Shown piece after piece: positions 1 to 11,087 of a stretch of DNA of 64,000 nt. The position numbers and the translations under genes were made by a program. Under the pieces are notes generated by a model that was given only the letters and a program-made list of their open reading frames with translations, was not told the DNA's origin and did not search any database. The DNA is from Auanema rhodensis (taxonomy: Eukaryota > Nematoda > Chromadorea > Rhabditida > Rhabditidae): contig OZ059896.1 in NCBI GenBank assembly GCA_964057225.1, forward strand, positions 23,060,501 to 23,124,500, in the 5' to 3' direction. Within the stretch, counting starts at the first letter, position 1, and the number at the start of each line of letters is the position of its first letter.

Positions 1-222
1 TCAAAATTAGATTCCTCATGTCCATATTAGTCTAAAAACAATTTTTTATTAATATTGGTTCATGGTAACCATGTCTTTGAAATTTACGTGAACTTTAATT
101 TATGCTAATTAAATGTACACGTGATGTGCACTTGGTATGTAACTCGCTTCACGTGAAAGATAAAGAGATGCGGTTTTCAAAATTAGATTCCCCATGTCCA
201 TATTAGTCTAAAAACAAATTTT

Positions 223-230
223 TATTAATA
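223..230. other. Palindrome TATTAATA, present only in type A-like monomers
   Basis: Monomer positions 47-54 form a perfect 8-bp palindrome in copies with A at 51. The G that defines types B, D and E at position 51 destroys it, and also destroys the overlapping AATATT. So the main subfamily marker changes a dyad element. Shown in the reference monomer; it recurs in every A and C copy unless locally mutated, for example T at 52 in the copies starting at 1409 and 4753. Confidence 0.85.
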
Positions 231-236
231 TTGGTT

Positions 237-249
237 CATGGTAACCATG
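237..249. other. Inverted repeat CATGGT-A-ACCATG in each monomer
   Basis: Monomer positions 61-73 hold two perfect 6-bp arms around one central A. This element is almost invariant through the array; I noticed exceptions only in the copies at 4401 (GGTAAAC) and 61590 (GATAACC). It includes a BstEII-type site (GGTAACC), so a digest should yield a 176-bp ladder. Short dyads are common in centromeric satellites; a function here is inference. Confidence 0.9.
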
Positions 250-293
250 TCTTTGAAATTTACGTGAACTTTAATTTATGCTAATTAAATGTA

Positions 294-307
294 CACGTGA
301 TGTGCAC
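294..307. other. Adjacent palindromes CACGTG and GTGCAC
   Basis: Monomer positions 118-123 (CACGTG) and 126-131 (GTGCAC) are two perfect 6-bp palindromes separated by AT. CACGTG is the G-box/E-box core recognised by bZIP and bHLH factors in many eukaryotes. Read on the minus strand, positions 118-125 spell ATCACGTG, which matches the yeast centromere element CDEI (RTCACRTG); that is probably coincidence outside yeast. Recurrent variants here are T at 121 (copies at 5633, 6161, 41178, 41706) and T at 130 (GTGCTC, copies around 22701, 39418 and later). Confidence 0.8.
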
Positions 308-323
308 TTGGTATGTAACTCGC

Positions 324-333
324 TTCACGTGAA
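324..333. other. Palindrome TTCACGTGAA in each monomer
   Basis: Monomer positions 148-157 are a perfect 10-bp palindrome with a second CACGTG core, 32 bp after the first. It is broken in some lineages: T at 152 (CATGTG, CpG to TpG), A at 155 (CACGTA), or both (CATGTA). The double variant dominates around 30-37 kb and 53-61 kb and travels with C at position 175 (CGGTCTT). Confidence 0.85.
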
Positions 334-1760
334 AGATAAAGAGATGCGGTTTTCAAAATTAGATTCCCCATGTCCATATTAGTCTAAAAACAAATTTTTA
401 TTAATATTGGTTCATGGTAACCATGACTTTGAAATTTACGTGAACTTTAATTTATGCTAATTAAATGTACACGTGATGTGCACTTGGTATGTAACTCGCT
501 TCACGTGAAAGATAAAGAGATGCGGTTTTCAAAATTAGATTCCCCATGTCCATATTAGTCTAAAAACAAATTTTTATTAATATTGGTTCATGGTAACCAT
601 GTCTTTGAAATTTAGGTGAACTTTAATTTATGCTAATTAAATGTACACGTGATGTGCACTTGGTATGTAACTCGCTTCACGTGAAAGATAAAGAAATGCG
701 GTTTTCAAAATTAGATTCCCCATGTCCATATTAGTCTAAAAACAAATTTTTATTAATATTGGTTCATGGTAACCATGACTTTGAAATTTACGTGAACTTT
801 AATTTATGCTAATTAAATGTACACGTGATGTGCACTTGGTATGTAACTCGCTTCACGTGAAAGATAAAGAGATGCGGTTTTCAAAATTAGATTCCCCATG
901 TCCATATTAGTCTAAAAACAAATTTTTATTGATATTGGTTCATGGTAACCATGACTTTGAAATTTACGTGAACTTTAATTCATGCTAATTAAATGTACAC
1001 GTGATGTGCACTTGGTATGTAACTCGCTTCACGTGAAAGATAAAGAGATGCGGTTTTCAAAATTAGATTCCCCATGTCCATATTAGTCTAAAAACAAATT
1101 TTTATTGATATTGGTGCATGGTAACCATGACTTTGAAATTTACGTGAACTTTAATTTATGCTAATTAAATGTACACGTGATGTGCACTTGGTATGTAACT
1201 CGCTTCACGTGAAAGATAAAGAGATGCGGTTTTCAAAATTAGGTTCCCCATGTCCATATTAGTCTAAAAACAAATTTTTATTGATATTGGTGCATGGTAA
1301 CCATGACTTTGAAATTTACGTGAACTTTAATTTATGCTAATTAAATGTACACGTGATGTGCACTTGGTATGTAACTCGCTTCACGTGAAAGATAAAGAGA
1401 TGCGGTTTTCAAAATTAGATTCCCCATGTCCATATTAGTCTAAAAACAAATTTTTATTATTATTGGTTCATGGTAACCATGTCTTTGAAATTTACGTGAA
1501 CTTTAATTTATGCTAATTAAATGTACACGTGATGTGCACTTGGTATGTAACTCGCTTCACGTGAAAGATAAAGAAATGCGGTTTTTAAAATTAGATTCTC
1601 CATGTTCATATTAGTCTAAAAACAAATTTTTATTAATATTGGTTCATGGTAACCATGTCTTTGAAATTTACGTGAACTTTAATTTATGCTAATTAAATGT
1701 ACACGTGATGTGCACTTGGTATGTAACTCGCTTCACGTGAAAGATAAAGAGATGCGGTTT

Positions 1761-1936
1761 TCAAAATTAGATTCCCCATGTCCATATTAGTCTAAAAACA
1801 AATTTTTATTGATATTGGTTCATGGTAACCATGACTTTGAAATTTACGTGAACTTTAATTTATGCTAATTAAATGTACACGTGATGTGCACTTGGTATGT
1901 AACTCGCTTCACGTGAAAGATAAAGAGATGCGGTTT
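1761..1936 (+). repeat. Representative type B monomer
   Basis: This copy has G at monomer position 51 (TTGATATTGG) and A at 74 (ACCATGACTTTG), the second main haplotype. The two sites are 23 bp apart and are strongly linked: about 156 A and 141 B copies by eye, against about 17 with A/A (type C) and 24 with G/T (type D). Type E (G/A plus T at 75, ATGATTTTG; about 26 copies) is a B derivative. The linkage suggests two old subfamilies, with C and D as recombinants or back-mutants. Confidence 0.9.
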
Positions 1937-2816
1937 TCAAAATTAGATTCCCCATGTTCATATTAGTCTAAAAACAAATTTTTATTGATATTGGTTCATG
2001 GTAACCATGTTTTTGAAATTTACGTGAACTTTAATTTATGCTAATTAAATGTACACGTGATGTGCACTTGGTATGTAACTCGCTTCACGTGAAAGATAAA
2101 GAGATGCGGTTTTCAAAATTAGATTCCCCATGTCCATATTAGTCTAAAAACAATTTTTTATTAATATTGGTTCATGGTAACCATGACTTTGAAATTTACG
2201 TGAACTTTAATTTATGCTAATTAAATGTACACGTGATGTGCACTTGGTATGTAACTCGCTTCACGTGAAAGATAAAGAGATGCGGTTTTCAAAATTAGAT
2301 TCCCCATGTCCATATTAGTCTAAAAACAAATTTTTATTAATATTGGTTCATGGTAACCATGTCTTTGAAATTTACGTGAACTTCAATTTATGCTAATTAA
2401 ATGTACACGTGATGTGCACTTGGTATGTAACTCGCTTCACGTGAAAGATAAAGAGATGCGGTTTTCAAAATTAGATTCCCCATGTCCATATTAGTCTAAA
2501 AACAAATTTTTATTAATATTGGTTCATGGTAACCATGTCTTTGAAATTTACGTGAACTTTAATTTATGCTAATTAAATGTACACGTGATGTGCACTTGGT
2601 ATGTAACTCGCTTCACGTGAAAGATAAAGAGATGCGGTTTTCAAAATTAGATTCCCCATGTCCATATTAGTCTAAAAACAAATTTTTATTAATATTGGTT
2701 CATGGTAACCATGACTTTGAAATTTACGTGAACTTTAATTTATGCTAATTAAATGTACACGTGATGTGCACTTGGTATGTAACTCGCTTCACGTGAAAGA
2801 TAAAGAGATGCGGTTT

Positions 2817-4400
2817 TCAAAATTAGATTCCCCATGTCCATATTAGTCTAAAAACAAATTTTTATTAATATTGGTTCATGGTAACCATGTCTTTGAAATT
2901 TAGGTGAACTTTAATTTATGCTAATTAAATGTACACGTGATGTGCACTTGGTATGTAACTCGCTTCACGTGAAAGATAAAGAAATGCGGTTTTCAAAATT
3001 AGATTCCCAATGTCCATTTTAGTCTAAAAACAAATTTTTATTGATATTGGTTCATGGTAACCATGTCTTTGAAATTTACGTGAACTTTAATTTATGCTAA
3101 TTAAATGTACACGTGATGTGCACTTGGTATGTAACTCGCTTCACGTGAAAGATAAAGAGATGCGGTTTTCAAAATTAGATTCCCCATGTCCATATTAGTC
3201 TAAAAACAAATTTTTATTAATATTGGTTCATGGTAACCATGACTTTGAATTTTACGTGAACTTTAATTTATGCTAATTAAATGTACACGTGATGTGCACT
3301 TGGTATGTAACTCGCTTCACGTGAAAGATAAAGAGATGCGGTTTCCAAAATTAGATTTCCCATTTCCATATTAGTCTAAAAACAAATTTTTATTAATATT
3401 GGTTCATGGTAACCATGTCTTTGAAATTTACGTGAACTTTAATTTATGCTAATTAAATGTACACGTGATGTGCACTTGGTATGTAACTCGCTTCACGTGA
3501 AAGATAAAGAAATGCGGTTTTCAAAATTAGATTCCCCATGTCCATTTTAGTCTAAAAACAAATTTTTATTGATATTGGTTCATGGTAACCATGTCTTTGA
3601 AATTTACGTGAACTTTAATTTATGCTAATTAAATGTACACGTGATGTGCACTTGGTATGTAACTCGCTTCACGTGAAAGATAAAGAGATGCGGTTTTCAA
3701 AATTAGATTCCCCATGTCCATATTAGTCTAAAAACAAATTTTTATTAATATTGGTTCATGGTAACCATGACTTTGAAATTTACGTGAACTTTAATTTATG
3801 CTAATTAAATGTACACGTGATGTGCACTTGGTATGTAACTCGCTTCACGTGAAAGATAAAGAGATGCGGTTTTCAAAATTAGATTCCCCATGTCCATATT
3901 AGTCTAAAAACAAATTTTTATTAATATTGGTTCATGGTAACCATGTCTTTGAAATTTACGTGAACTTTAATTTATGCTAATTAAATGTACACGTGATGTG
4001 CACTTGGTATGTAACTCGCTTCACGTGAAAGATAAAGAAATGCGGTTTTCAAAATTAGATTCCCCATGTCCATTTTAGTCTAAAAACAAATTTTTATTGA
4101 TATTGGTTCATGGTAACCATGTCTTTGAAATTTACGTGAACTTTAATTTATGCTAATTAAATGTACACGTGATGTGCACTTGGTATGTAACTCGCTTCAC
4201 GTGAAAGATAAAGAGATGCGGTTTTCAAAATTAGATTCCCCATGTCCATATTAGTCTAAAAACAAATTTTTATTAATATTGGTTCATGGTAACCATGACT
4301 TTGAAATTTACGTGAACTTTAATTTATGCTAATTAAATGTACACGTGATGTGCACTTGGTATGTAACTCGCTTCACGTGAAAGATAAAGAGATGCGGTTT
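2817..4400 (+). repeat. Trimer HOR (A-D-C), 528 bp, three copies
   Basis: Units start at 2817, 3345 and 3873. Each is an A monomer ending in AAGAAATG (A at 167), then a D monomer beginning with TCCATTTTAG (T at 26), then a C monomer. The marker pair straddles the monomer boundary. The copies are not identical (for example GAATTTTACG in the first unit and CCAAAATTAGATTTCC in the second), so the HOR is moderately aged. Confidence 0.85.
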
Positions 4401-5456
4401 TCAAAATTAGATTCCCCATGTCCATATTAGTCTAAAAACAAATTTTTATTAATATTGGTTCATGGTAAACATGTCTTTGAAATTTACGTGAACTTTAATT
4501 TATGCTAATTAAATGTACACGTGATGTGCACTTGGTATGTAACTCGCTTCACGTGAAAGATAAAGAGATGCGGTTTTCAAAATTAGATTCCCCATGTCCA
4601 TATTAGTCTAAAAACAAATTTTTATTAATATTGGTTCATGGTAACCATGTCTTTGAAATTTACGTGAACTTTAATTTATGCTAATTAAATGTACACGTGA
4701 TGTGCACTTGGTATGTAACTCGCTTCACGTGAAAGATAAAGAGATGCGGTTTTCAAAATTAGATTCCCCATGTCCATATTAGTCTAAAAACAAATTTTTA
4801 TTATTATTGGTTCATGGTAACCATGTCTTTGAAATTTACGTGAACTTTAATTTATGCTAATTAAATGTACACGTGATGTGCACTTGGTATGTAACTCGCT
4901 TCACGTGAAAGATAAAGAAATGCGGTTTTCAAAATTAGATTCTCCATGTTCATATTAGTCTAAAAACAAATTTTTATTAATATTGGTTCATGGTAACCAT
5001 GTCTTTGAAATTTACGTGAACTTTAATTTATGCTAATTAAATGTACACGTGATGTGCACTTGGTATGTAACTCGCTTCACGTGAAAGATAAAAAGATGCG
5101 GTTTTCAAAATTAGATTCCCCATGTCCATATTAGTCTAAAAACAAATTTTTATTGATATTGGTTCATGGTAACCATGACTTTGAAATTTACGTGAACTTT
5201 AATTTATGCTAATTAAATGTACACGTGATGTGCACTTGGTATGTAACTCGCTTCACGTGAAAGATAAAGAAATGCGGTTTTCAAAATTAGATTCCCCATG
5301 TCCATTTTAGTCTAAAAACAAATTTTTATTGATATTGGTTCATGGTAACCATGACTTTGAAATTTACGTGAACTTTAATTTATGCTAATTAAATGTACAC
5401 GTGATGTGCACTTGGTATGTAACTCGCTTCACGTGAAAGATAAAGAGATGCGGTTT
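4401..5456 (+). repeat. Monomers 26-31, mixed
   Basis: Order A A A A B B. The monomers at 4753 and 4929 repeat the TTATTATTGG and CTCCATGTTCAT markers of 1409 and 1585. The copy at 4401 has GGTAAAC, which breaks the otherwise conserved inverted repeat. The copy at 5105 ends in GAAATG and is followed by a TCCATTTTAG monomer, the same cross-boundary pair as in the trimer HOR upstream. Confidence 0.85.
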
Positions 5457-6512
5457 TCGAAATTAGATTCCCCATGTCCATATTAGTCTAAAAACAAATT
5501 GTTATTGATATTGGTTCATGGTAACCATGTCTTTGAAATTTTCGTGAACTTTAATTTATGCTAATTAAATGTACACGTGATGTGCACTTGGTATGTAACT
5601 CGCTTCACGTGAAAGATAAAGAGATGCGGTTTTCAAAATTAGATTCCCCATGTCCATATTAGTCTAAAAACAAATTTTTATTGATATTGGTTCATGGTAA
5701 CCATGACTTTGAAATTTACGTGAACTTTAATTTATGCTAATTAAATGTACACTTGATGTGCACTTGGTATGTAACTCGCTTCACGTGAAAGATAAAGAGA
5801 TGCGGTTTTCAAAATTAGATTCCCCATGTCCATATTAGTCTAAAAAGAAATTTTTATTGATATTGGTTCATGGTAACCATGACTTTGAAATTTACGTGAA
5901 TTTTAATTTATGCTAATTGAATGTACACGTGATGTGCACTTGGTATGTAACTCGCTTCACGTGAAAGATAAAGAGATGCGGTTTTCGAAATTAGATTCCC
6001 CATGTCCATATTAGTCTAAAAACAAATTGTTATTGATATTGGTTCATGGTAACCATGTCTTTGAAATTTTCGTGAACTTTAATTTATGCTAATTAAATGT
6101 ACACGTGATGTGCACTTGGTATGTAACTCGCTTCACGTGAAAGATAAAGAGATGCGGTTTTCAAAATTAGATTCCCCATGTCCATATTAGTCTAAAAACA
6201 AATTTTTATTGATATTGGTTCATGGTAACCATGACTTTGAAATTTACGTGAACTTTAATTTATGCTAATTAAATGTACACTTGATGTGCACTTGGTATGT
6301 AACTCGCTTCACGTGAAAGATAAAGAGATGCGGTTTTCAAAATTAGATTCCCCATGTCCATATTAGTCTAAAAACAAATTTTTATTGATATTGGTTCATG
6401 GTAACCATGACTTTGAAATTTACGTGAACTTTAATTTATGCTAATTAAATGTACACGTGATGTGCACTTGGTATGTAACTCGCTTCACGTGAAAGATAAA
6501 GAGATGCGGTTT
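5457..6512 (+). repeat. Trimer HOR (D-B-B), 528 bp, two copies
   Basis: Units are 5457-5984 and 5985-6512. The first monomer of each has CGAAATTAG at its start, AAATTGTTATTG (G at 45) and TTTTCGTG (T at 86). The second has CACTTGATG (T at 121). The third is plain in the second unit, but in the first carries GAAATTTTTATT preceded by AAAAA, GAATTTTAATT and CTAATTGAATG. Confidence 0.85.
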
Positions 6513-7920
6513 TCAAAATTAGATTCCCCATGTCCATATTAGTATAAAAACAAATTTTTATTAATATTGGTTCATGGTAACCATGTCTTTGAAATTTACG
6601 TGAACTTTAATTTATGCTAATTAAATGTACACGTGATGTGCACTTGGTATGTAACTCGCTTCACGTGAAAGATAAAGAGATGCGGTTTTCAAAATTAGAT
6701 TCCCCATGTCCATATTAGTCTAAAAACAAATTTTTATTAATATTGGTTCATGGTAACCATGTCTTTGAAATTTACGTGAACTTTAATTTATGCTAATTAA
6801 ATGTACACGTGATGTGCACTTGGTATGTAACTCGCTTCACGTGAAAGATAAAGAGATGCGGTTTTCAAAATTAGATTCCCCATGTCCATATTAGTCTAAA
6901 AACAAATTTTTATTGATATTGGTTCATGGTAACCATGACTTTGAAATTTACGTGAACTTTAATTTATGCTAATCAAATGTACACGTGATGTGCACTTGGT
7001 ATGTAACTCGCTTCACGTGAAAGATAAAGAGATGCGGTTTTCAAAATTAGATTCCCCATGTCCATATTAGTCTAAAAACAAATTTTTATTGATATTGGTT
7101 CATGGTAACCATGATTTTGAAATTTACGTGAACTTTAATTTATGCTAATTAAATGTACACGTGATGTGCACTTGGTATGTAACTCGCTTCACGTGAAAGA
7201 TAAAGAGATGCGGTTTTCAAAATTAGATTCCCCATGTCCATATTAGTCTAAAAACAAATTTTTATTAATATTGGTTCATGGTAACCATGTCTTTGAAATT
7301 TACGTGAACTTTAATTTATGCTAATTAAATGTACACGTGATGTGCACTTGGTATGTAACTCGCTTCACGTGAAAGATAAAGAGATGCGGTTTTCAAAATT
7401 AGATTCCCCATGTCCATATTAGTCTAAAAACAAATTTTTATTGATATTGGTTCATGGTAACCATGACTTTGAAATTTACGTGAACTTTAATTTATGCTAA
7501 TCAAATGTACACGTGATGTGCACTTGGTATGTAACTCGCTTCACGTGAAAGATAAAGAGATGCGGTTTTCAAAATTAGATTCCCCATGTCCATATTAGTC
7601 TAAAAACAAATTTTTATTGATATTGGTTCATGGTAACCATGATTTTGAAATTTACGTGAACTTTAATTTATGCTAATTAAATGTACACGTGATGTGCACT
7701 TGGTATGTAACTCGCTTCACGTGAAAGATAAAGAAATGCGGTTTTCAAAATTAGATTCCCCATGTCCATTTTAGTCTAAAAACAAGTTTTTATTGATATT
7801 GGTTCATGGTAACCATGACTTTGAAACTTACGTGAACTTTAATTTATGCTAATTAAATGTACACGTGATGTGCACTTGGTATGTAACTCGCTTCACGTGA
7901 AAGATAAAGAGTTGCGGTTT
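6513..7920 (+). repeat. Monomers 38-45, with a B-E pair repeated
   Basis: Order A A B E A B E B. The monomers at 6865 and 7393 both carry C at 110 (AATCAAATG) and are each followed by a type E monomer. The copy at 7745 has TCCATTTTAG, ACAAGTTTTT, GAAACTTACG and GAGTTGCGG; this barcode recurs at 11440. The copy at 6513 has AGTATAAAAAC (A at 32). Confidence 0.85.
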
Positions 7921-8975
7921 TCAAAATTAGATTCCCCATGTCCATATTAGTCTAAAAACAAATTTTTATTAATATTGGTTCATGGTAACCATGTCTTTGA
8001 AATTTACGTGAACTTTAATTTATGCTAATTAAATGTACACGTGATGTGCACTTGGTATGTAACTCGCTTCACGTGAAAGATAAAGAGATGCGGTTTTCAA
8101 AATTAGATTCCCCATGTCCATATTAGTCTAAAAAGAAATTTTTATTGATATTGGTTCATGGTAACCATGACTTTGAAATTTACGTGAACTTTAATTTATG
8201 CTAATTAAATGTACACGTGATGTGCACTTGGTATGTAACTCGCTTCACGTGAAAGATAAAGAGATGCGGTTTTCGAAATTAGATTCCCCATGTCCATATT
8301 AGTCTAAAAACAAATTTTTATTAATATTGGTTCATGGTAACCATGTCTTTGAAATTTACGTGAACTTTAATTTATGCTAATTAAATGTACACGTGATGTG
8401 CACTTGGTATGTAACTCGCTTCACGTGAAAGATAAAGAGATGCGGTTTTCAAAATTAGATTCCCCATGTCCATATTAGTCTAAAAACAAATTTTTATTGA
8501 TATTGGTTCATGGTAACCATGACTTTGAAATTTACGTGAACTTTAATTTATGCTAATTAAATGTACACGTGATGTGCACTTGGTATGTAACTCGCTTCAC
8601 GTGAAAGATAAAGAGATGCGGTTTTCAAAATTAGATTCCCCATGTCCATATTAGTATAAAAACAAATTTTTATTAATATTGGTTCATGGTAACCATGTCT
8701 TTGAAATTTACGTGAACTTTAATTTATGCTAATTAAATGTACACGTGATGTGCACTTGGTATGTAACTCGCTTCACGTGAAAGATAAAGAGATGCGGTTT
8801 TCAAAATTAGATTCCCCATGTCCATATTAGTCTAAAAACAAATTTTATTGATATTGGTTCATGGTAACCATGACTTTGAAATTTACGTGAACTTTAATTT
8901 ATGCTAATTAAATGTACACGTGATGTGCACTTGGTATGTAACTCGCTTCACGTGAAAGATAAAGAGATGCGGTTT
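7217..8975 (+). repeat. Source or partner of a 1759-bp copy at 10912-12670
   Basis: Ten monomers (42-51) match monomers 63-72 at a constant offset of 3695 bp, including the same rare barcode monomer (7745 and 11440) and the same one-T deletion in the final monomer (8801 and 12496). Few differences are visible: ACTTCGAAAT near 11161, AATAAGTTTTT near 11476, GAAAATTACG near 11869. This overlaps the nonamer duplication, so the two events are nested or sequential. Confidence 0.85.
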
Positions 8976-11087
8976 TCAAAATTAGATTCCCCATGTCCAT
9001 ATTAGTCTAAAAACAAATTTTTATTGATATTGGTTCATGGTAACCATGACTTTGAAATTTACGTGAACTTTAATTTATGCTAATTAAATGTACACGTGAT
9101 GTGCACTTGGTATGTAACTCGCTTCACGTGAAAGATAAAGAGATGCGGTTTTCAAAATTAGATTCCCCATGTCCATATTAGTATAAAAACAAATTTTTAT
9201 TAATATTGGTTCATGGTAACCATGTCTTTGAAATTTACGTGAACTTTAATTTATGCTAATTAAATGTACACGTGATGTGCACTTGGTATGTAACTCGCTT
9301 CACGTGAAAGATAAAGAGATGCGGTTTTCAAAATTAGATTCCCCATGTCCATATTAGTCTAAAAACAAATTTTTATTAATATTGGTTCATGGTAACCATG
9401 TCTTTGAAATTTACGTGAACTTTAATTTATGCTAATTAAATGTACACGTGATGTGCACTTGGTATGTAACTCGCTTCACGTGAAAGATAAAGAGATGCGG
9501 TTTTCAAAATTAGATTCCCCATGTCCATATTAGTCTAAAAACATATTTTTATTAATATTGGTTCATGGTAACCATGTCTTTGAAATTTACGTGAACTTTA
9601 ATTTATGCTAATTAAATGTACACGTGATGTGCACTTGGTATGTAACTCGCTTCACGTGAAAGATAAAGAGATGCGGTTTTCAAAATTAGATTCCCCATGT
9701 CCATATTAGTCTAAAAAGAAATTTTTATTGATATTGGTTCATGGTAACCATGACTTTGAAATTTACGTGAACTTTAATTTATGCTAATTAAATGTACACG
9801 TGATGTGCACTTGGTATGTAACTCGCTTCACGTGAAAGATAAAGAGATGCGGTTTTCGAAATTAGATTCCCCATGTCCATATTAGTCTAAAAACAAATTT
9901 TTATTAATATTGGTTCATGGTAACCATGTCTTTGAAATTTACGTGAACTTTAATTTATGCTAATTAAATGTACACGTGATGTGCACTTGGTATGTAACTC
10001 GCTTCACGTGAAAGATAAAGAGATGCGGTTTTCAAAATTAGATTCCCCATGTCCATATTAGTCTAAAAACAAATTTTTATTGATATTGGTTCATGGTAAC
10101 CATGACTTTGAAATTTACGTGAACTTTAATTTATGCTAATTAAATGTACACGTGATGTGCACTTGGTATGTAACTCGCTTCACGTGAAAGATAAAGAGAT
10201 GCGGTTTTCAAAATTAGATTCCCCATGTCCATATTAGTATGAAAACAAATTTTTATTAATATTGGTTCATGGTAACCATGTCTTTGAAATTTACGTGAAC
10301 TTTAATTTATGCTAATTAAATGTACACGTGATGTGCACTTGGTATGTAACTCGCTTCACGTGAAAGATAAAGCGATGCAGTTTTCAAAATTAGATTCCCC
10401 ATGTCCATATTAGTCTAAAAACAAATTTTTATTGATATTGGTTCATGGTAACCATGACTTTGAAATTTACGTGAACTTTAATTTATGCTAATTAAATGTA
10501 CACGTGATGTGCACTTGGTATGTAACTCGCTTCACGTGAAAGATAAAGAGATGCGGTTTTCAAAATTAGATTCCCCATGTCCATATTAGTCTAAAAACAA
10601 ATTTTTATTGATATTGGTTCATGGTAACCATGACTTTGAAATTTACGTGAACTTTAATTTATGCTAATTAAATGTACACGTGATGTGCACTTGGTATGTA
10701 ACTCGCTTCACGTGAAAGATAAAGAGATGCGGTTTTCAAAATTAGATTCCCCATGTCCATATTAGTATAAAAACAAATTTTTATTAATATTGGTTCATGG
10801 TAACCATGTCTTTGAAATTTACGTGAACTTTAATTTATGCTAATTAAATGTACACGTGATGTGCACTTGGTATGTAACTCGCTTCACGTGAAAGATAAAG
10901 AGATGCGGTTTTCAAAATTAGATTCCCCATGTCCATATTAGTCTAAAAACAAATTTTTATTAATATTGGTTCATGGTAACCATGTCTTTGAAATTTACGT
11001 GAACTTTAATTTATGCTAATTAAATGTACACGTGATGTGCACTTGGTATGTAACTCGCTTCACGTGAAAGATAAAGAGATGCGGTTT
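7921..11087 (+). repeat. Nonamer tandem duplication, 7921-9503 and 9504-11087
   Basis: Nine monomers repeat in the same order: plain A (first), GAAATT after A5 (second), CGAAATTAG start (third), B, A with AGTATAAAA, B, B, A with AGTATAAAA, A. The first unit is 1583 bp because its fifth B monomer (8801) lacks one T; the second is 1584 bp. Differences noticed include ACATATTTTT at 9504, AGTATGAAAAC at 10208 and GCGATGCAG just before 10384. Confidence 0.85.

Larger units (their letters stand above)
177..352 (+). repeat. Reference monomer, type A (numbering standard)
   Basis: This copy is used as the coordinate standard; positions 1-176 of the monomer correspond to 177-352. It has A at monomer position 51 and T at 74 (TTAATATTGG ... 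ACCATGTCTTTG), which defines type A, the commonest class. It contains 5 CpG dinucleotides (monomer 87, 120, 145, 152, 171). An AnTn tract, AAATTTTT at 40-47, preceded by an A5 run, is of the kind that bends DNA. The monomer boundary is arbitrary, since linked variants cross it. Confidence 0.95.
1..2816 (+). repeat. Monomers 1-16, mixed types without a local HOR
   Basis: Sixteen complete monomers in the order A A C A C B B B A A B D C A A C. Private changes are frequent: CCTCATG in the first copy, C at 101 in the copy at 881, G at 60 in the copies at 1057 and 1233, TTATTATTGG at 1409, and CTCCATGTTCAT at 1585. The pair at 1409 and 1585 reappears at 4753 and 4929, 3344 bp (19 monomers) away. 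The copy at 529 shares G at 87 and A at 167 with the copy at 2817, 13 monomers away. These are traces of older duplication. Confidence 0.85.

Noticed and set aside
294-301. Yeast-type CDEI centromere element on the minus strand (ATCACGTG)
   Set aside because: The 8-bp match is real, but point centromeres with CDEII/CDEIII are not seen, and a CACGTG core is common; kept only as a note on the palindrome.
324-333. Compensatory changes in the TTCACGTGAA palindrome (T152 with A155)
   Set aside because: In the dyad, 152 pairs with 153 and 155 with 150, so the two linked changes do not restore symmetry; they are simply co-inherited.
177-352. CENP-B box (TTCG....A..CGGG pattern)
   Set aside because: The consensus has no TTCG followed by CGGG at the required spacing; TTCG appears only in some variants (CGAAATTAG starts, TTTTCGTG) and never with the rest of the motif.
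177-352. Assignment to a named plant satellite of 176-180 bp (for example Brassica or Arabidopsis centromere repeats)
   Set aside because: The length is similar, but I cannot confirm sequence identity from memory and the Arabidopsis 178-bp repeat as I recall it does not match. A database search would be needed.
177-352. tRNA, 5S rRNA or SINE-like promoter boxes inside the monomer
   Set aside because: No A/B box pair, cloverleaf potential or terminator T run at the right place; the T5 tract at 43-47 is part of an AnTn tract.
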